DNA of 8,992 bases, from positions 1 to 8,992 of the forward strand of contig DATFXR010000293.1 in NCBI GenBank assembly GCA_035315685.1. The letters run 5' to 3'. The translations under genes and the position numbers were made by a program. The notes beneath the pieces are model-generated. The model was given only the letters and a program-made list of their open reading frames with translations. It did not search any database and had not been told where the DNA came from. Shown one piece after another: positions 1-5,867 of this stretch. The DNA comes from QHWK01 sp035315685 (lineage in GTDB: Bacteria > Acidobacteriota > Vicinamibacteria > Vicinamibacterales > CAVVIG01). Position 1 is the first letter of the stretch. The number at the start of each line of letters is the position of its first letter.

Positions 1-59
1 AGATCGATGCCGACGCTGAAGCGCGCACGATCCGCCGTTCTGGAATTGGACCTGGCCAC
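1..59 (-). CDS. Hsp70-family protein, N-terminal fragment (runs off left edge)
   Basis: Only the first 19 codons and two bases of a twentieth are in the window. A GTG at 59-57 shares its first base with the TAG stop of the DUF2760 gene, and a GAGG Shine-Dalgarno site lies seven bases before it. The frame reads about fifteen polar and basic residues and then V-G-I-D-L at the edge. This matches the opening of the first phosphate-binding loop of the Hsp70/actin ATPase fold, normally continuing G-T-T-N/x-S. DUF2760 genes are, as I recall, commonly found beside Hsp70 genes, which supports the call. Hsp70 proteins use ATP to drive cycles of binding to unfolded polypeptides; whether this is a DnaK or a divergent Hsp70-like protein cannot be told from 19 residues. 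What is seen is the start site and the five-residue motif; the family assignment is inferred from these and from context. Confidence 0.7.
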   Translation of the reverse strand, partial: MARSNSRTADRARFSVGID

Positions 60-580
60 TACGCGACCTCGACTTCGGCTTGTGCGACGATGCTGCGGCC
101 GCCGGACGATGCCAGCGGCGGCAGTTCGATCCTCGCGACGCGCCAGCCGTGATGGAGCAGCGTCCCGGGGAACGGCGGACGTCCGGTCACGTTGCCGACG
201 AGACGGACGGATGCGGGATCGAGATCCGGCGGGACGCTCGTCCGCTCGCCTTCCTTGCCCGCGAGGATCGGTTCGAGCGTGACGTAGCGTGTGAGCGCGC
301 CGCGGCAGCCGGCGTGCACGTCGCGGACGGCGGCGCCAATCTGCGCGTCGGCGTAGGCGGTCAGGTCTTCCATCAGGAAATCGATCAGGCGTCCGTCGCG
401 CTGCATCAGGGCCAGCATCTGGATCGCGCGGTCGGAGCCGTCAACCACCGCAGGCGGCGGGGCAGGCGCAGCCGGTTCCGCAGGGCGCGTGACCTGCAGC
501 GCCGCCGGCAGCCGTCCTTTGAACAGAATCGTGAAAAACGCTGCGAACGCCAGCTTCGCTCGAGTCCACACCCCACCCAT
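59..580 (-). CDS. DUF2760 family protein, predicted Hsp70-associated
   Basis: A 173-residue protein. The ATG at 580 is preferred over an upstream in-frame one at 652 because GGAG lies six bases before it and the family start follows directly. Residues 7-20 form a hydrophobic or amphipathic stretch (AKLAFAAFFTILF), and a Pro/Ala-rich linker spans about 31-46. The DUF2760 core begins near 50 with A-I-Q-M-L-A-L-M-Q-R-D-G-R-L-I-D-F-L-M-E and continues D-A-Q-I-G-A-A-V-R-D-V-H-A-G-C. Around 122-156 lie P-A-S-V-R-L-V-G-N and the H-H-G-W-R-V segment. The biochemical role is unknown. The TAG stop overlaps the GTG of the Hsp70-family gene by one base, so the two are probably co-translated and may act together. 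Membrane anchoring through the N-terminal stretch is possible but short for a full helix. A 90-base gap separates it from the DUF2255 gene. Confidence 0.85.
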   Translation of the reverse strand: MGGVWTRAKLAFAAFFTILFKGRLPAALQVTRPAEPAAPAPPPAVVDGSDRAIQMLALMQRDGRLIDFLMEDLTAYADAQIGAAVRDVHAGCRGALTRYVTLEPILAGKEGERTSVPPDLDPASVRLVGNVTGRPPFPGTLLHHGWRVARIELPPLASSGGRSIVAQAEVEVA

Positions 581-670
581 CACACGCTCCAGTTGTCGAT
601 TGTCACACGGGTACGCGCTCTGCCGAGCCGTGCCACGCCGACGGCCCGTCAACTCGATCCTGCCGCGGTG

Positions 671-1048
671 CTAACGCGGCACGAACTCCACCGTCGTGTC
701 GCGCCGCCGCTTCGTGCGGAATCCGCGCACGAACTTGCGGGATCCGGGCGTCGGATACTTCTCGGCGTAGCATTGCTCGATCGCGTCGCGGATGCGTTCG
801 CTGCGCACCCGCACGGCCCGGATCCGAATGGTGCGCTCGCCCACCTGCATCGCACCGAGCGGGTCGGCGAGGAACGTGCGATACCAGCCGCCCGCCTTCT
901 GCGTCCACGATCGCGCGAACACGCGGCCGTCGACGACGACCGCCCAGATGCCGATGAAGCGATGATCGGAGCGAGCGCCAGCGCGGACTGCGAAGATCTT
1001 GCTCTCGTCAATGGCAGCGACGACCTTCGGCGAGAACCGACGGGGCAT
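671..1048 (-). CDS. DUF2255 family protein
   Basis: A 125-residue protein from the ATG at 1048. The frame is open further upstream to 1174, but that would enter the ankyrin gene, and the extra residues are low-complexity Ala/Gly/Arg. The sequence resembles DUF2255: an N-terminal segment F-S-P-K-V-V-A-A-I-D, then the strand F-I-G-I-W-A-V-V-V-D-G-R-V-F-A-R-S-W (residues 31-48), then G-G-W-Y-R-T-F near 53-59, R-T-I-R-I-R-A-V and a helical I-R-D-A-I-E-Q-C-Y-A-E-K-Y before a basic C-terminus. The split-barrel-like pattern recalls flavin reductase-like folds, but no ligand or reaction is known to me. No good Shine-Dalgarno site precedes the start; an extended -10-like box (TGATACCAT) lies ten bases upstream, so it may have its own promoter in the 89-base gap after the ankyrin gene. 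Confidence 0.8.
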   Translation of the reverse strand: MPRRFSPKVVAAIDESKIFAVRAGARSDHRFIGIWAVVVDGRVFARSWTQKAGGWYRTFLADPLGAMQVGERTIRIRAVRVRSERIRDAIEQCYAEKYPTPGSRKFVRGFRTKRRRDTTVEFVPR

Positions 1049-1058
1049 CTGGCTCGTG

Positions 1059-1087
1059 ATGGTATCACTCGCGCGAGTCACTGCTTC
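1059..1087 (-). promoter_or_regulatory. putative promoter with 12-bp palindrome upstream of the DUF2255 gene
   Basis: Read on the minus strand, TGATACCAT (1067-1059) looks like an extended -10 element. TACCAT ends ten bases before the ATG at 1048. Directly upstream is a perfect 12-base palindrome, ACTCGCGCGAGT (1067-1078), which would fall in the -35/-10 spacer, a typical repressor position. No convincing -35 hexamer is seen. The palindrome is seen directly; its role as promoter or operator is inference. Confidence 0.35.
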
Positions 1088-1100
1088 GTCACCGGCAACT

Positions 1101-1123
1101 GCGGGACTGGATCCAGGTCCCGC
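1101..1123 (-). terminator. hairpin after the ankyrin gene, possible terminator without U-tract
   Basis: GCGGGAC and GTCCCGC form seven-base arms around TGGATCCAG, and the centre can pair further with one bulged base. It begins 14 bases past the ankyrin stop codon. No run of T follows on the minus strand, so it is at best a weak or factor-assisted terminator. It could equally be a transcript-stabilising hairpin. Confidence 0.3.
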
Positions 1124-1137
1124 TTCAGCCCCACGTG

Positions 1138-1869
1138 CTACCGCGCCGATTCGGTCAGCAGCGCTCGAATCCACTCACTGATCGCCGATTGACGGACGGT
1201 CCTGCCGCGACCGTCCCGATCGGTCGCGCGCGCGCCGCGTTCAAGCAACAGCGCGATGATGCCCGCCTGCTGCTGTCGGGCGTGCTCGGACCCGGCGCCA
1301 CCGCGGCCGGTCGTCTGGACCGCGAGGTGGAGCGGCGTCGATCCGCTCTCATTCGGCTGTCTCGGGTTCGCACCAGCGTTCAACAGCGACCGCACGGCCG
1401 GCAACGAGCGCGTCCGCACCGCCCTGTGCAGCGGCGTCGCTCCGCCGCGATCGGCGGCGTTCGGGTCGGCGCCGACCGACGCGAGGTAGTCGATGGTTGC
1501 CGCCTGCGCGTCCGGCTGCCAGTGATTCGTGTCGGCCGCGTAGTGAAGCGGCTGGGCGCCGCGGCGATTCACGGCGCGGCAATCGGCGCCGCGCGTCACC
1601 AGGAGTTCCACGATGGGCCGCTGAAATGCCGCCGCGGCCATGTGCAGCGCCGTGTCGCCCTCGTACAGATAATGCGCGATCTCGGTGAAGAAGAAACTGG
1701 ACGCACCGCCGCGCGTCGCGCCCTCGCGCGAGGCGGCGGCCGCAAGCTGCGGCGTCCCGGCCAGACGGCGCGACACCGCATCGACATCACCGGCGACGAC
1801 GAGGCGGACGAACTCGCGGAATGCGAGTTCATTGCCCTTCGACGAGGACGAACTGCGCGGTCGCCGCAC
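1138..1869 (-). CDS. ankyrin-repeat domain protein
   Basis: About 243 residues with at least four ankyrin repeats. From the GTG at 1869 they lie at about 71-101 (G-D-T-A-L-H-M-A-A-A), 104-138 (A-Q-P-L-H-Y-A-A-D ... V-G-A-D-P-N-A), 143-172 (A-T-P-L-H-R-A-V ... A-G-A-N-P) and 177-218 (S-T-P-L-H-L-A-V ... E-R-G-A-R). Residues 14-45 form a helical cap resembling a degenerate first repeat. Ankyrin repeats mediate protein-protein contacts; the partner is unknown. There is no signal peptide or membrane segment. The start is uncertain. An ATG at 1896 gives 252 residues but has poor ribosome-binding context and a 68-base overlap with the DUF1330 gene. GTG at 1869 has AAAGG nine bases upstream and a 41-base overlap; GTG at 1875 is also possible. 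The overlap implies co-transcription with DUF1330 and GNAT. Confidence 0.88.
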   Translation of the reverse strand: MRRPRSSSSSKGNELAFREFVRLVVAGDVDAVSRRLAGTPQLAAAASREGATRGGASSFFFTEIAHYLYEGDTALHMAAAAFQRPIVELLVTRGADCRAVNRRGAQPLHYAADTNHWQPDAQAATIDYLASVGADPNAADRGGATPLHRAVRTRSLPAVRSLLNAGANPRQPNESGSTPLHLAVQTTGRGGAGSEHARQQQAGIIALLLERGARATDRDGRGRTVRQSAISEWIRALLTESAR

Positions 1870-2197
1870 CGGCACGCACCTTTCTCGCCGCGACATATTC
1901 CGGCGAGTTGTAGAACTCTTGCGCTCGCTCGAAGCTCGGGAACTCGATGACGACGACGCGGCTCTTCGCCGGCGGCCCTTCGAGCGTCGCCGTCCGCCCG
2001 CCGCGCGCCAGGAAGCGGCCGCCGAATTTCTCGATGATCGCCGGCGACAGCTTGGTGTACTCGCCGTACTGCTGCGGGTTGGTCACCTCCACCTGCACGA
2101 GGATGTAGGCCTTCCTGGCCGCGCCCTGAAGCGCCCAGGCGCTGCCCACGCCGAGCCCTGCAACGACTACCGCCGCGGCACAGATTGTTCTGGTCAT
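1829..2197 (-). CDS. DUF1330 family protein with signal peptide
   Basis: A 122-residue protein. The ATG at 2197 is chosen because GGAGG lies seven bases upstream and it overlaps the GNAT stop as ATGA, the classic arrangement for translational coupling; an earlier in-frame codon at 2224 is disfavoured. Residues 1-23 look like a Sec signal peptide: M-T-R-T, an Ala/Val-rich core, and cleavage probably after S-A-W-A. The mature part is DUF1330: A-Y-I-L-V-Q-V-E-V-T-N-P-Q-Q-Y-G-E-Y (residues 30-47), a central G-G-R-F-L-A-R-G-G, then V-V-V-I-E-F-P-S-F-E-R-A-Q-E-F-Y-N-S-P-E-Y. This is the ferredoxin-like dimeric alpha/beta barrel pattern. DUF1330 proteins are usually cytoplasmic as I recall, so export is unusual. 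No enzymatic function is established for the family to my knowledge. Confidence 0.9.
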   Translation of the reverse strand: MTRTICAAAVVVAGLGVGSAWALQGAARKAYILVQVEVTNPQQYGEYTKLSPAIIEKFGGRFLARGGRTATLEGPPAKSRVVVIEFPSFERAQEFYNSPEYVAARKVRAGAATAQFVLVEGQ

Positions 2198-2652
2198 CGT
2201 CCAGCCTCCGGAAACACGAGCCACCCTTTGTTCAGCGGCATCGCACCGTGGTGCGTGTAAAACGCGCGGCCGGCCGCGTTGTCGGGATCCACATCAACGC
2301 AGATTCGCGCCGCGTGATGGCCGCTGAACCATTCACGAAGCAGCCGAAGCAGCTCCGTCGCGACCCCCTGGCGGCGATGGCCCGGTGCGACGAAAAGATA
2401 CTGCAGCTCCCCGTCGCAGTCGTAGCGCCGCGTCAGATGACCGGCGATATAGCCCACGACAGCCTCGCTTTCCACGGCGACGTACGCGACCCGCGGCGCG
2501 AGCGCATGCCGCGGGTGATGACGGCCCTCGAGATACGCGGCCATGCGCGGGTCGGCGGGCCCGGCGATCCCGTCGGTCCACCGGCTCCGCTCCATGCCCG
2601 GAATGTCGGCCACGGTCGCCTCACGAAACTGTGTCGCGTCTCGGGACCACAT
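2194..2652 (-). CDS. GNAT-family N-acetyltransferase
   Basis: A 152-residue GCN5-related acetyltransferase, which transfers an acetyl group from acetyl-CoA to an amine. The acetyl-CoA-binding motif A is clear at residues 86-101, L-F-V-A-P-G-H-R-R-Q-G-V-A-T-E-L, containing R/Q-x-x-G-x-A. It is followed by the helix L-L-R-L-L-R-E-W-F, the strand I-C-V-D-V-D, and motif B at 124-132, N-A-A-G-R-A-F-Y. The N-terminal F-R-E-A-T-V-A-D-I-P-G-M is typical for the fold. The substrate cannot be deduced. The ATG at 2652 has no convincing Shine-Dalgarno site; it is the first start that keeps the whole N-terminal strand. Upstream lies a large inverted repeat (2665-2757). The gene leads a coupled group with the exported DUF1330 protein and the ankyrin protein. 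Confidence 0.92.
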   Translation of the reverse strand: MWSRDATQFREATVADIPGMERSRWTDGIAGPADPRMAAYLEGRHHPRHALAPRVAYVAVESEAVVGYIAGHLTRRYDCDGELQYLFVAPGHRRQGVATELLRLLREWFSGHHAARICVDVDPDNAAGRAFYTHHGAMPLNKGWLVFPEAGR

Positions 2653-2664
2653 AGCTCGGAGTGA

Positions 2665-2757
2665 AGGACCGATTGGCCCATGGGGTTGCTGGGGAGGGCT
2701 CGCGCTTCGCGCGACCTGTCGGTTCTACCCCACCCAGCCCACGGGCCAATCCGTCCT
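2665..2757. repeat. 93-bp imperfect inverted repeat element between SDR and GNAT genes
   Basis: The left arm, 2665-2694, and the right arm, 2728-2757, are each 30 bases and match at 25 of 30 positions when one is reverse-complemented. Both outer ends read AGGAC(C/G)GATTGGCCC into the element. The 33-base centre contains a second perfect hairpin: a six-base stem T-CGCGC/GCGCG-A with a TTC loop at 2700-2714. The element fills most of the 126-base gap between the SDR stop (2779) and the GNAT start (2652). It has no coding potential of its own and no T-run like an intrinsic terminator. It could be a transcript-processing or attenuation structure, or a copy of a dispersed palindromic repeat such as a MITE or REP-like unit. 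The structure is seen; the role is inference. Confidence 0.8.
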
Positions 2758-2778
2758 ACCCTCCAGTCCGCCTGCCGG

Positions 2779-3459
2779 TCAGAGCGCGTTGATATCGCGC
2801 ATCTCGAGGATCGGCTTCGAGTAGCCGCTTCGCGCGAGCGCCAGCATCGCGCGCCCCATCTGTTCTGTCGTGGTCACGGCGCCCGGACCGAGCCGTTTCA
2901 GCAGCGGGTAGAGCGGGCGCGTGATGTCGTACAACGTCTGGTACCACCGCGTTCGCGACCGGATACCGCGCTCCGGGATGATCACGCCAGGACGCACCAT
3001 GTAGGCCGCCCTGAAGGGGAGCCGCAGCAGCGCGTTTTCAGTGCGCCCTTTCACCCGCGCCCACATCAGCCGACCCCGTTCGGTGCTGTCGGTGCCCGCG
3101 CCGGAGACGTAGACGAATGTCATGCCGGGAGTGAGCCGTGCGAGCGTCGTCGCGACGGCGAGCGTGAGATCGTAGGTGAGCTGCGTGTAGCGGGGCTCCT
3201 GCATGCCGGCCGACGACACGCCGAGGCAGAACAGGCATGCGTCGAAGCCGGCGAGCTCGGGCTCGACTGTCGAGAGATCCGAAACGTCGGCGACGACCAG
3301 TTCACGCAGTTTCGGATCGTGGCGGCCGGTCGGCGTGCGCCCGACGACGAGCAGCTTCTCGACGCCAGAGTCGATCAGCGCCTGGCGCAGCACGCCCTGA
3401 CCGATCATCCCGGTCGCGCCGAACAGCAGTACCTTCATGCGGTCACGGCTCGCCTGCAC
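2779..3459 (-). CDS. atypical short-chain dehydrogenase / NAD(P)-binding epimerase-like protein
   Basis: A 226-residue Rossmann-fold protein. Translation most likely starts at the GTG at 3459, because GGAG lies seven bases upstream; an ATG seven codons later (3438) lacks a good site. The dinucleotide-binding glycines are at residues 14-20, G-A-T-G-M-I-G, after the strand K-V-L-L-F. V-V-A-D-V-S-D-L (55-62) contains the Asp expected near the adenine. F-D-A-C-L-F-C-L-G-V-S-S follows at 72-83 and F-V-Y-V-S-G-A-G-T-D at 115-124. Where classical SDRs have Y-x-x-x-K this has W-A-R-V-K at 133-137, so the usual catalytic Tyr is absent, as in several NAD(P)-binding atypical SDRs. The substrate is unknown. 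The gene starts 15 bases after the transporter stop, so it is probably in one operon with it. Confidence 0.88.
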   Translation of the reverse strand: MQASRDRMKVLLFGATGMIGQGVLRQALIDSGVEKLLVVGRTPTGRHDPKLRELVVADVSDLSTVEPELAGFDACLFCLGVSSAGMQEPRYTQLTYDLTLAVATTLARLTPGMTFVYVSGAGTDSTERGRLMWARVKGRTENALLRLPFRAAYMVRPGVIIPERGIRSRTRWYQTLYDITRPLYPLLKRLGPGAVTTTEQMGRAMLALARSGYSKPILEMRDINAL

Positions 3460-3474
3460 GCGGCGGCTCCGACA

Positions 3475-4770
3475 TCAGTGCGTCGCGGCGATGTCACGGT
3501 CACGCGTCTCCGTCGCCACGAGCACCGACACGATCGTGACGATCGCCATCGCGATCACGTACGACGCCAGCGCGCCGCGGCCGTACGGGAGCAGTGCCGT
3601 CGCGATGAACGGCGACACGCCGCCCGAGACGACCGACGCGAGCTGCGATCCGAGGGACGCGCCGCTGTAGCGGACGCGCGTGCGAAACAACTCGGACAGG
3701 AACGCCGCCTGCGGTCCGTACATCGCCGAATGCGAGCACACCTCCGCGATGACGAGCGCGAGCCAGACCAGCGGTGTCGATCCGGTGTCGAACAGCCGGA
3801 ACAACGGGTAGGCCCACACCGCCGTCGCGATAGCGCCGAACAGGTATACCGGCCGCCGCCCGACGCGATCGGACACCGCGCCGAAGATCGGAATCGCGAC
3901 CAGCCCACAGGCGGAAGCCAGCAGGATCCCGTTCAACACCGTCTGGCGATCGAGGCCGACCTTCTGCGTGCCGTAGACGAGCACGAACACGGTGTAGATG
4001 TAGAACGCGCCGTTCTCGGCGAACCTCGCGCCGATCGCGAGCAGCACTTCACGTGGCTGCGTCACCAGCACCTCGAGCGCCGGCCGCCGCGACTCGACCT
4101 GCTCGCGCTTGAGGCGGGTGAATGCCGGCGTCTCGAGAATCCGCAGCCGGATGATCAGGCCGACCGCGACGAGCACGATGCTGAGGAGAAACGGCACACG
4201 CCAGCCCCATGCCAGGAACTGATCCTCCGGCAGTCGCGCAAACTGCGCGAATACCGCCGTCGAGACCATCAGGCCCGCCGGGACGCCGATCTGTGGCCAG
4301 CTTCCGTAGAATCCGCGCGCGCCCGGCGGCGCGTGCTCCACCGCCATCAGCACCGCACCGCCCCACTCGCCGCCGACGCCAAACCCCTGCGCGAGCCGAA
4401 GAACCACCAACGCGACTGCGGCCCACGGTCCGGCCTTCGCGTAGGTCGGCAACAGGCCGATGCCGAAGGTCGCGATGCCCATGATCGTGAGTGTGAGCAC
4501 GAGCATCGACTTGCGGCCGATCCGGTCGCCGTAGTGGCCGATGACGATGCCGCCGATCGGCCGCGCGATGAAACCGACGGTGTAGGTCGCAAACGAGGCG
4601 AGCGTACCGGTGAGCGGGTCGAACGTCGGGAAGAACAGCCGATTGAAGACAGTGGCGGCGGCGGTGCCGTAGAGAAAGAAGTCGTACCACTCGATGGTCG
4701 TGCCGATCAGGCTGGCGAAGGCGACCAGCCTGATCGTGTTGGTCGTCGGCGTCTCGTCGGACCGTATCAC
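3475..4770 (-). CDS. MFS transporter, metabolite:H+ symporter (MHS) family
   Basis: A 431-residue inner-membrane protein with a 12-helix major facilitator pattern. The GTG at 4770 is preferred: it overlaps the HTH gene's stop as GTGA, has a G-rich stretch about eight bases upstream, and gives the usual family length. A longer frame to 4815 lies wholly inside the HTH gene. Family marks are E-W-Y-D-F-F-L-Y-G (27-35) in helix 1, G-F-I-A-R-P-I-G-G (66-74), motif A G-D-R-I-G-R-K (81-87), R-L-A-Q-G-F-G-V-G-G-E-W-G-G (125-138), G-W-R-V-P-F-L-L-S (189-197), E-T-P-A-F (213-217), and the second-half motif A S-D-R-V-G-R-R-P (300-307). Members known elsewhere carry dicarboxylates, sugars, osmolytes such as proline/betaine, or aromatic acids by proton symport. 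The substrate here cannot be read from sequence. It is flanked by a regulator-like gene and an SDR in tight linkage. Confidence 0.95.
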   Translation of the reverse strand: MIRSDETPTTNTIRLVAFASLIGTTIEWYDFFLYGTAAATVFNRLFFPTFDPLTGTLASFATYTVGFIARPIGGIVIGHYGDRIGRKSMLVLTLTIMGIATFGIGLLPTYAKAGPWAAVALVVLRLAQGFGVGGEWGGAVLMAVEHAPPGARGFYGSWPQIGVPAGLMVSTAVFAQFARLPEDQFLAWGWRVPFLLSIVLVAVGLIIRLRILETPAFTRLKREQVESRRPALEVLVTQPREVLLAIGARFAENGAFYIYTVFVLVYGTQKVGLDRQTVLNGILLASACGLVAIPIFGAVSDRVGRRPVYLFGAIATAVWAYPLFRLFDTGSTPLVWLALVIAEVCSHSAMYGPQAAFLSELFRTRVRYSGASLGSQLASVVSGGVSPFIATALLPYGRGALASYVIAMAIVTIVSVLVATETRDRDIAATH

Positions 4771-5288
4771 CAATGGAACCCCCGGGTCAGCGACGCGACC
4801 GGCACTTCCAGCCACGCGGCGATGCGCGTCACCTGCGGAAAACCGGTCCGTCCGCCGTTGGCGTAGCGCGTCAGACCGGCGGCCGACACGTCGCCGATTT
4901 CCCGCGCCACCTGCGCCCAGGTGAGCGCGCGCTCGGCGCGCTGCGCGTCGAGCATCGCGTAAATCTGCCGCGTATCGAATCTCAGGATCTGTGTCGGCCC
5001 GACGTCAGGCAGCATCGCCGGTTGCGGAGGCACGCCTGGCTCACCGGGAACGAAGCTCTCCGGCGCACGATTGAGCCAGCGGAGCATCTGCAGCACGCCG
5101 TCGCCCTCGATCGCGCGGTGGCTGCGCATGCCGCTCAGCGTCGATGGACTGATCGGGCGCAGTCGCCGGAACGGCGCGCTGATCTCGCGCGCCAGCTGCG
5201 GCCAGCTGAGACCGCGCGCCTGCCGCTCGGCGTCGAGCGCCCCGTGCAGCGCGGCGATGTCGAAATCAGCCGATCGCACCGAAGACAT
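4767..5288 (-). CDS. protein with two tandem helix-turn-helix (XRE-like) repeats
   Basis: A 173-residue soluble protein with an internal duplication. Repeat one (about residues 9-82) opens F-D-I-A-A-L-H-G-A-L-D-A-E-R-Q-A-R-G-L-S-W-P-Q-L-A-R-E-I. Repeat two (about 104-170) opens F-D-T-R-Q-I-Y-A-M-L-D-A-Q-R-A-E-R-A-L-T-W-A-Q-V-A-R-E-I. Each continues with S-x-x-(G)-L-x-x and an R-I-A-A-W-L or L-Q-M-L-R-W-L helix, the spacing of lambda-repressor/Cro-type HTH domains. It may be a one-chain DNA-binding pseudo-dimer. Targets and ligand are unknown. The ATG at 5288 is used because the first repeat follows at once and the upstream in-frame extension (to 5339) is not conserved-looking. There is no Shine-Dalgarno site; TAGAAT lies eight bases upstream, consistent with a leaderless mRNA. 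Its stop overlaps the transporter's GTG start. Confidence 0.78.
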   Translation of the reverse strand: MSSVRSADFDIAALHGALDAERQARGLSWPQLAREISAPFRRLRPISPSTLSGMRSHRAIEGDGVLQMLRWLNRAPESFVPGEPGVPPQPAMLPDVGPTQILRFDTRQIYAMLDAQRAERALTWAQVAREIGDVSAAGLTRYANGGRTGFPQVTRIAAWLEVPVASLTRGFHW

Positions 5289-5339
5289 CGCACGGGATTC
5301 TACAGGCAGCAAGGCCGAGAAGGGATCGCGTCCGCGCAA
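5289..5339 (-). promoter_or_regulatory. putative promoter of the HTH-transporter-SDR group
   Basis: On the minus strand, TAGAAT (5302-5297) ends eight bases before the ATG at 5288, so a transcript begun at the usual distance would start at or next to the start codon. There is no clear -35 hexamer and no Shine-Dalgarno site. It sits in the 51-base gap after the DinB gene. The assignment is inferred from base pattern only. Confidence 0.3.
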
Positions 5340-5867
5340 TCAACCGGTCCTGACAATCGACAGGTAGGCCCGCCACGGACCGACTGCGTCCGTGTATTGC
5401 CGCGCCATCACGCGAACGATCTGACGGACGTGCCCGAGGTCGTGTGCGACCCACGTCGCAAGCTGCTGGCTGAGGGTCACGACGCCGAATTCCGGGTGCC
5501 GGCCGCGTTTCTCGAGGTCGGCGTCAGTCAGGCCGAGCGCGTGCAGACGGGCGAGGCTTTCCGTCCGCAGTACGGCGAACGTATCGAGCAGCTCGGCGAG
5601 CGATCTCCCCGCAGAGGCAGCGAACATCGCCTCGCGATCGAATGGAGGGTACGGCACACCGTCGCCGTGACGGAGCAGATGCTCGACGCGCGGCATCCAG
5701 TTGGTCCGCTCGCCGTGAATCAGGTGTCCGACGACGTCGATCGGACTCCAGGTGCCCTCGCCTTCCCGCGCATCGGTCCAGACCGCGGGCAGGTCGAGCA
5801 GCAGCCCGCGCAGGATCACGGGCGTACGTTCAAGTACCGGCAGCGCCTCGTCGAGTCGAAACTGCAT
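5340..5867 (-). CDS. DinB-fold family protein (DinB_2-like)
   Basis: A 175-residue four-helix-bundle protein of the DinB superfamily. These proteins usually bind a divalent metal through three histidines; thiol-dependent transferases such as those using bacillithiol or mycothiol belong here, but most members are uncharacterised. Candidate ligands are H48 in G-H-L-I-H-G-E (47-53) and H142 and H146 in A-H-D-L-G-H (141-146). Also family-like are W-S-P-I-D-V-V-G-H-L at 40-49 and the C-terminal R-Q-I-V-R-V-M-A-R-Q-Y. The ATG at 5867 is used; the frame is open to 6050, but that runs across the promoter and antisense into the YjbR gene. There is no Shine-Dalgarno site; TACACT lies ten bases upstream. 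It is transcribed divergently from YjbR and followed 51 bases later by the HTH gene. Despite the name it is not DNA polymerase IV. Confidence 0.88.
   Translation of the reverse strand: MQFRLDEALPVLERTPVILRGLLLDLPAVWTDAREGEGTWSPIDVVGHLIHGERTNWMPRVEHLLRHGDGVPYPPFDREAMFAASAGRSLAELLDTFAVLRTESLARLHALGLTDADLEKRGRHPEFGVVTLSQQLATWVAHDLGHVRQIVRVMARQYTDAVGPWRAYLSIVRTG

Noticed and set aside
1101..1123. Intrinsic terminator called with confidence
   Set aside because: The stem is good but no T-tract follows on either strand, so only a low-confidence entry was kept.
80..1192. 370-codon plus-strand frame
   Set aside because: It is antisense to DUF2760 and DUF2255; composition is Arg-rich without structure.
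1135..1950. Plus-strand frame across the ankyrin gene
   Set aside because: The minus strand encodes clear ankyrin repeats; this frame is their reverse-complement artefact.
2680..4866. 728-codon open frame on the plus strand
   Set aside because: It runs antisense to the SDR and MHS transporter genes, is rich in Arg/His/Asp/Gln filler and has no domain. It is a GC-bias shadow.
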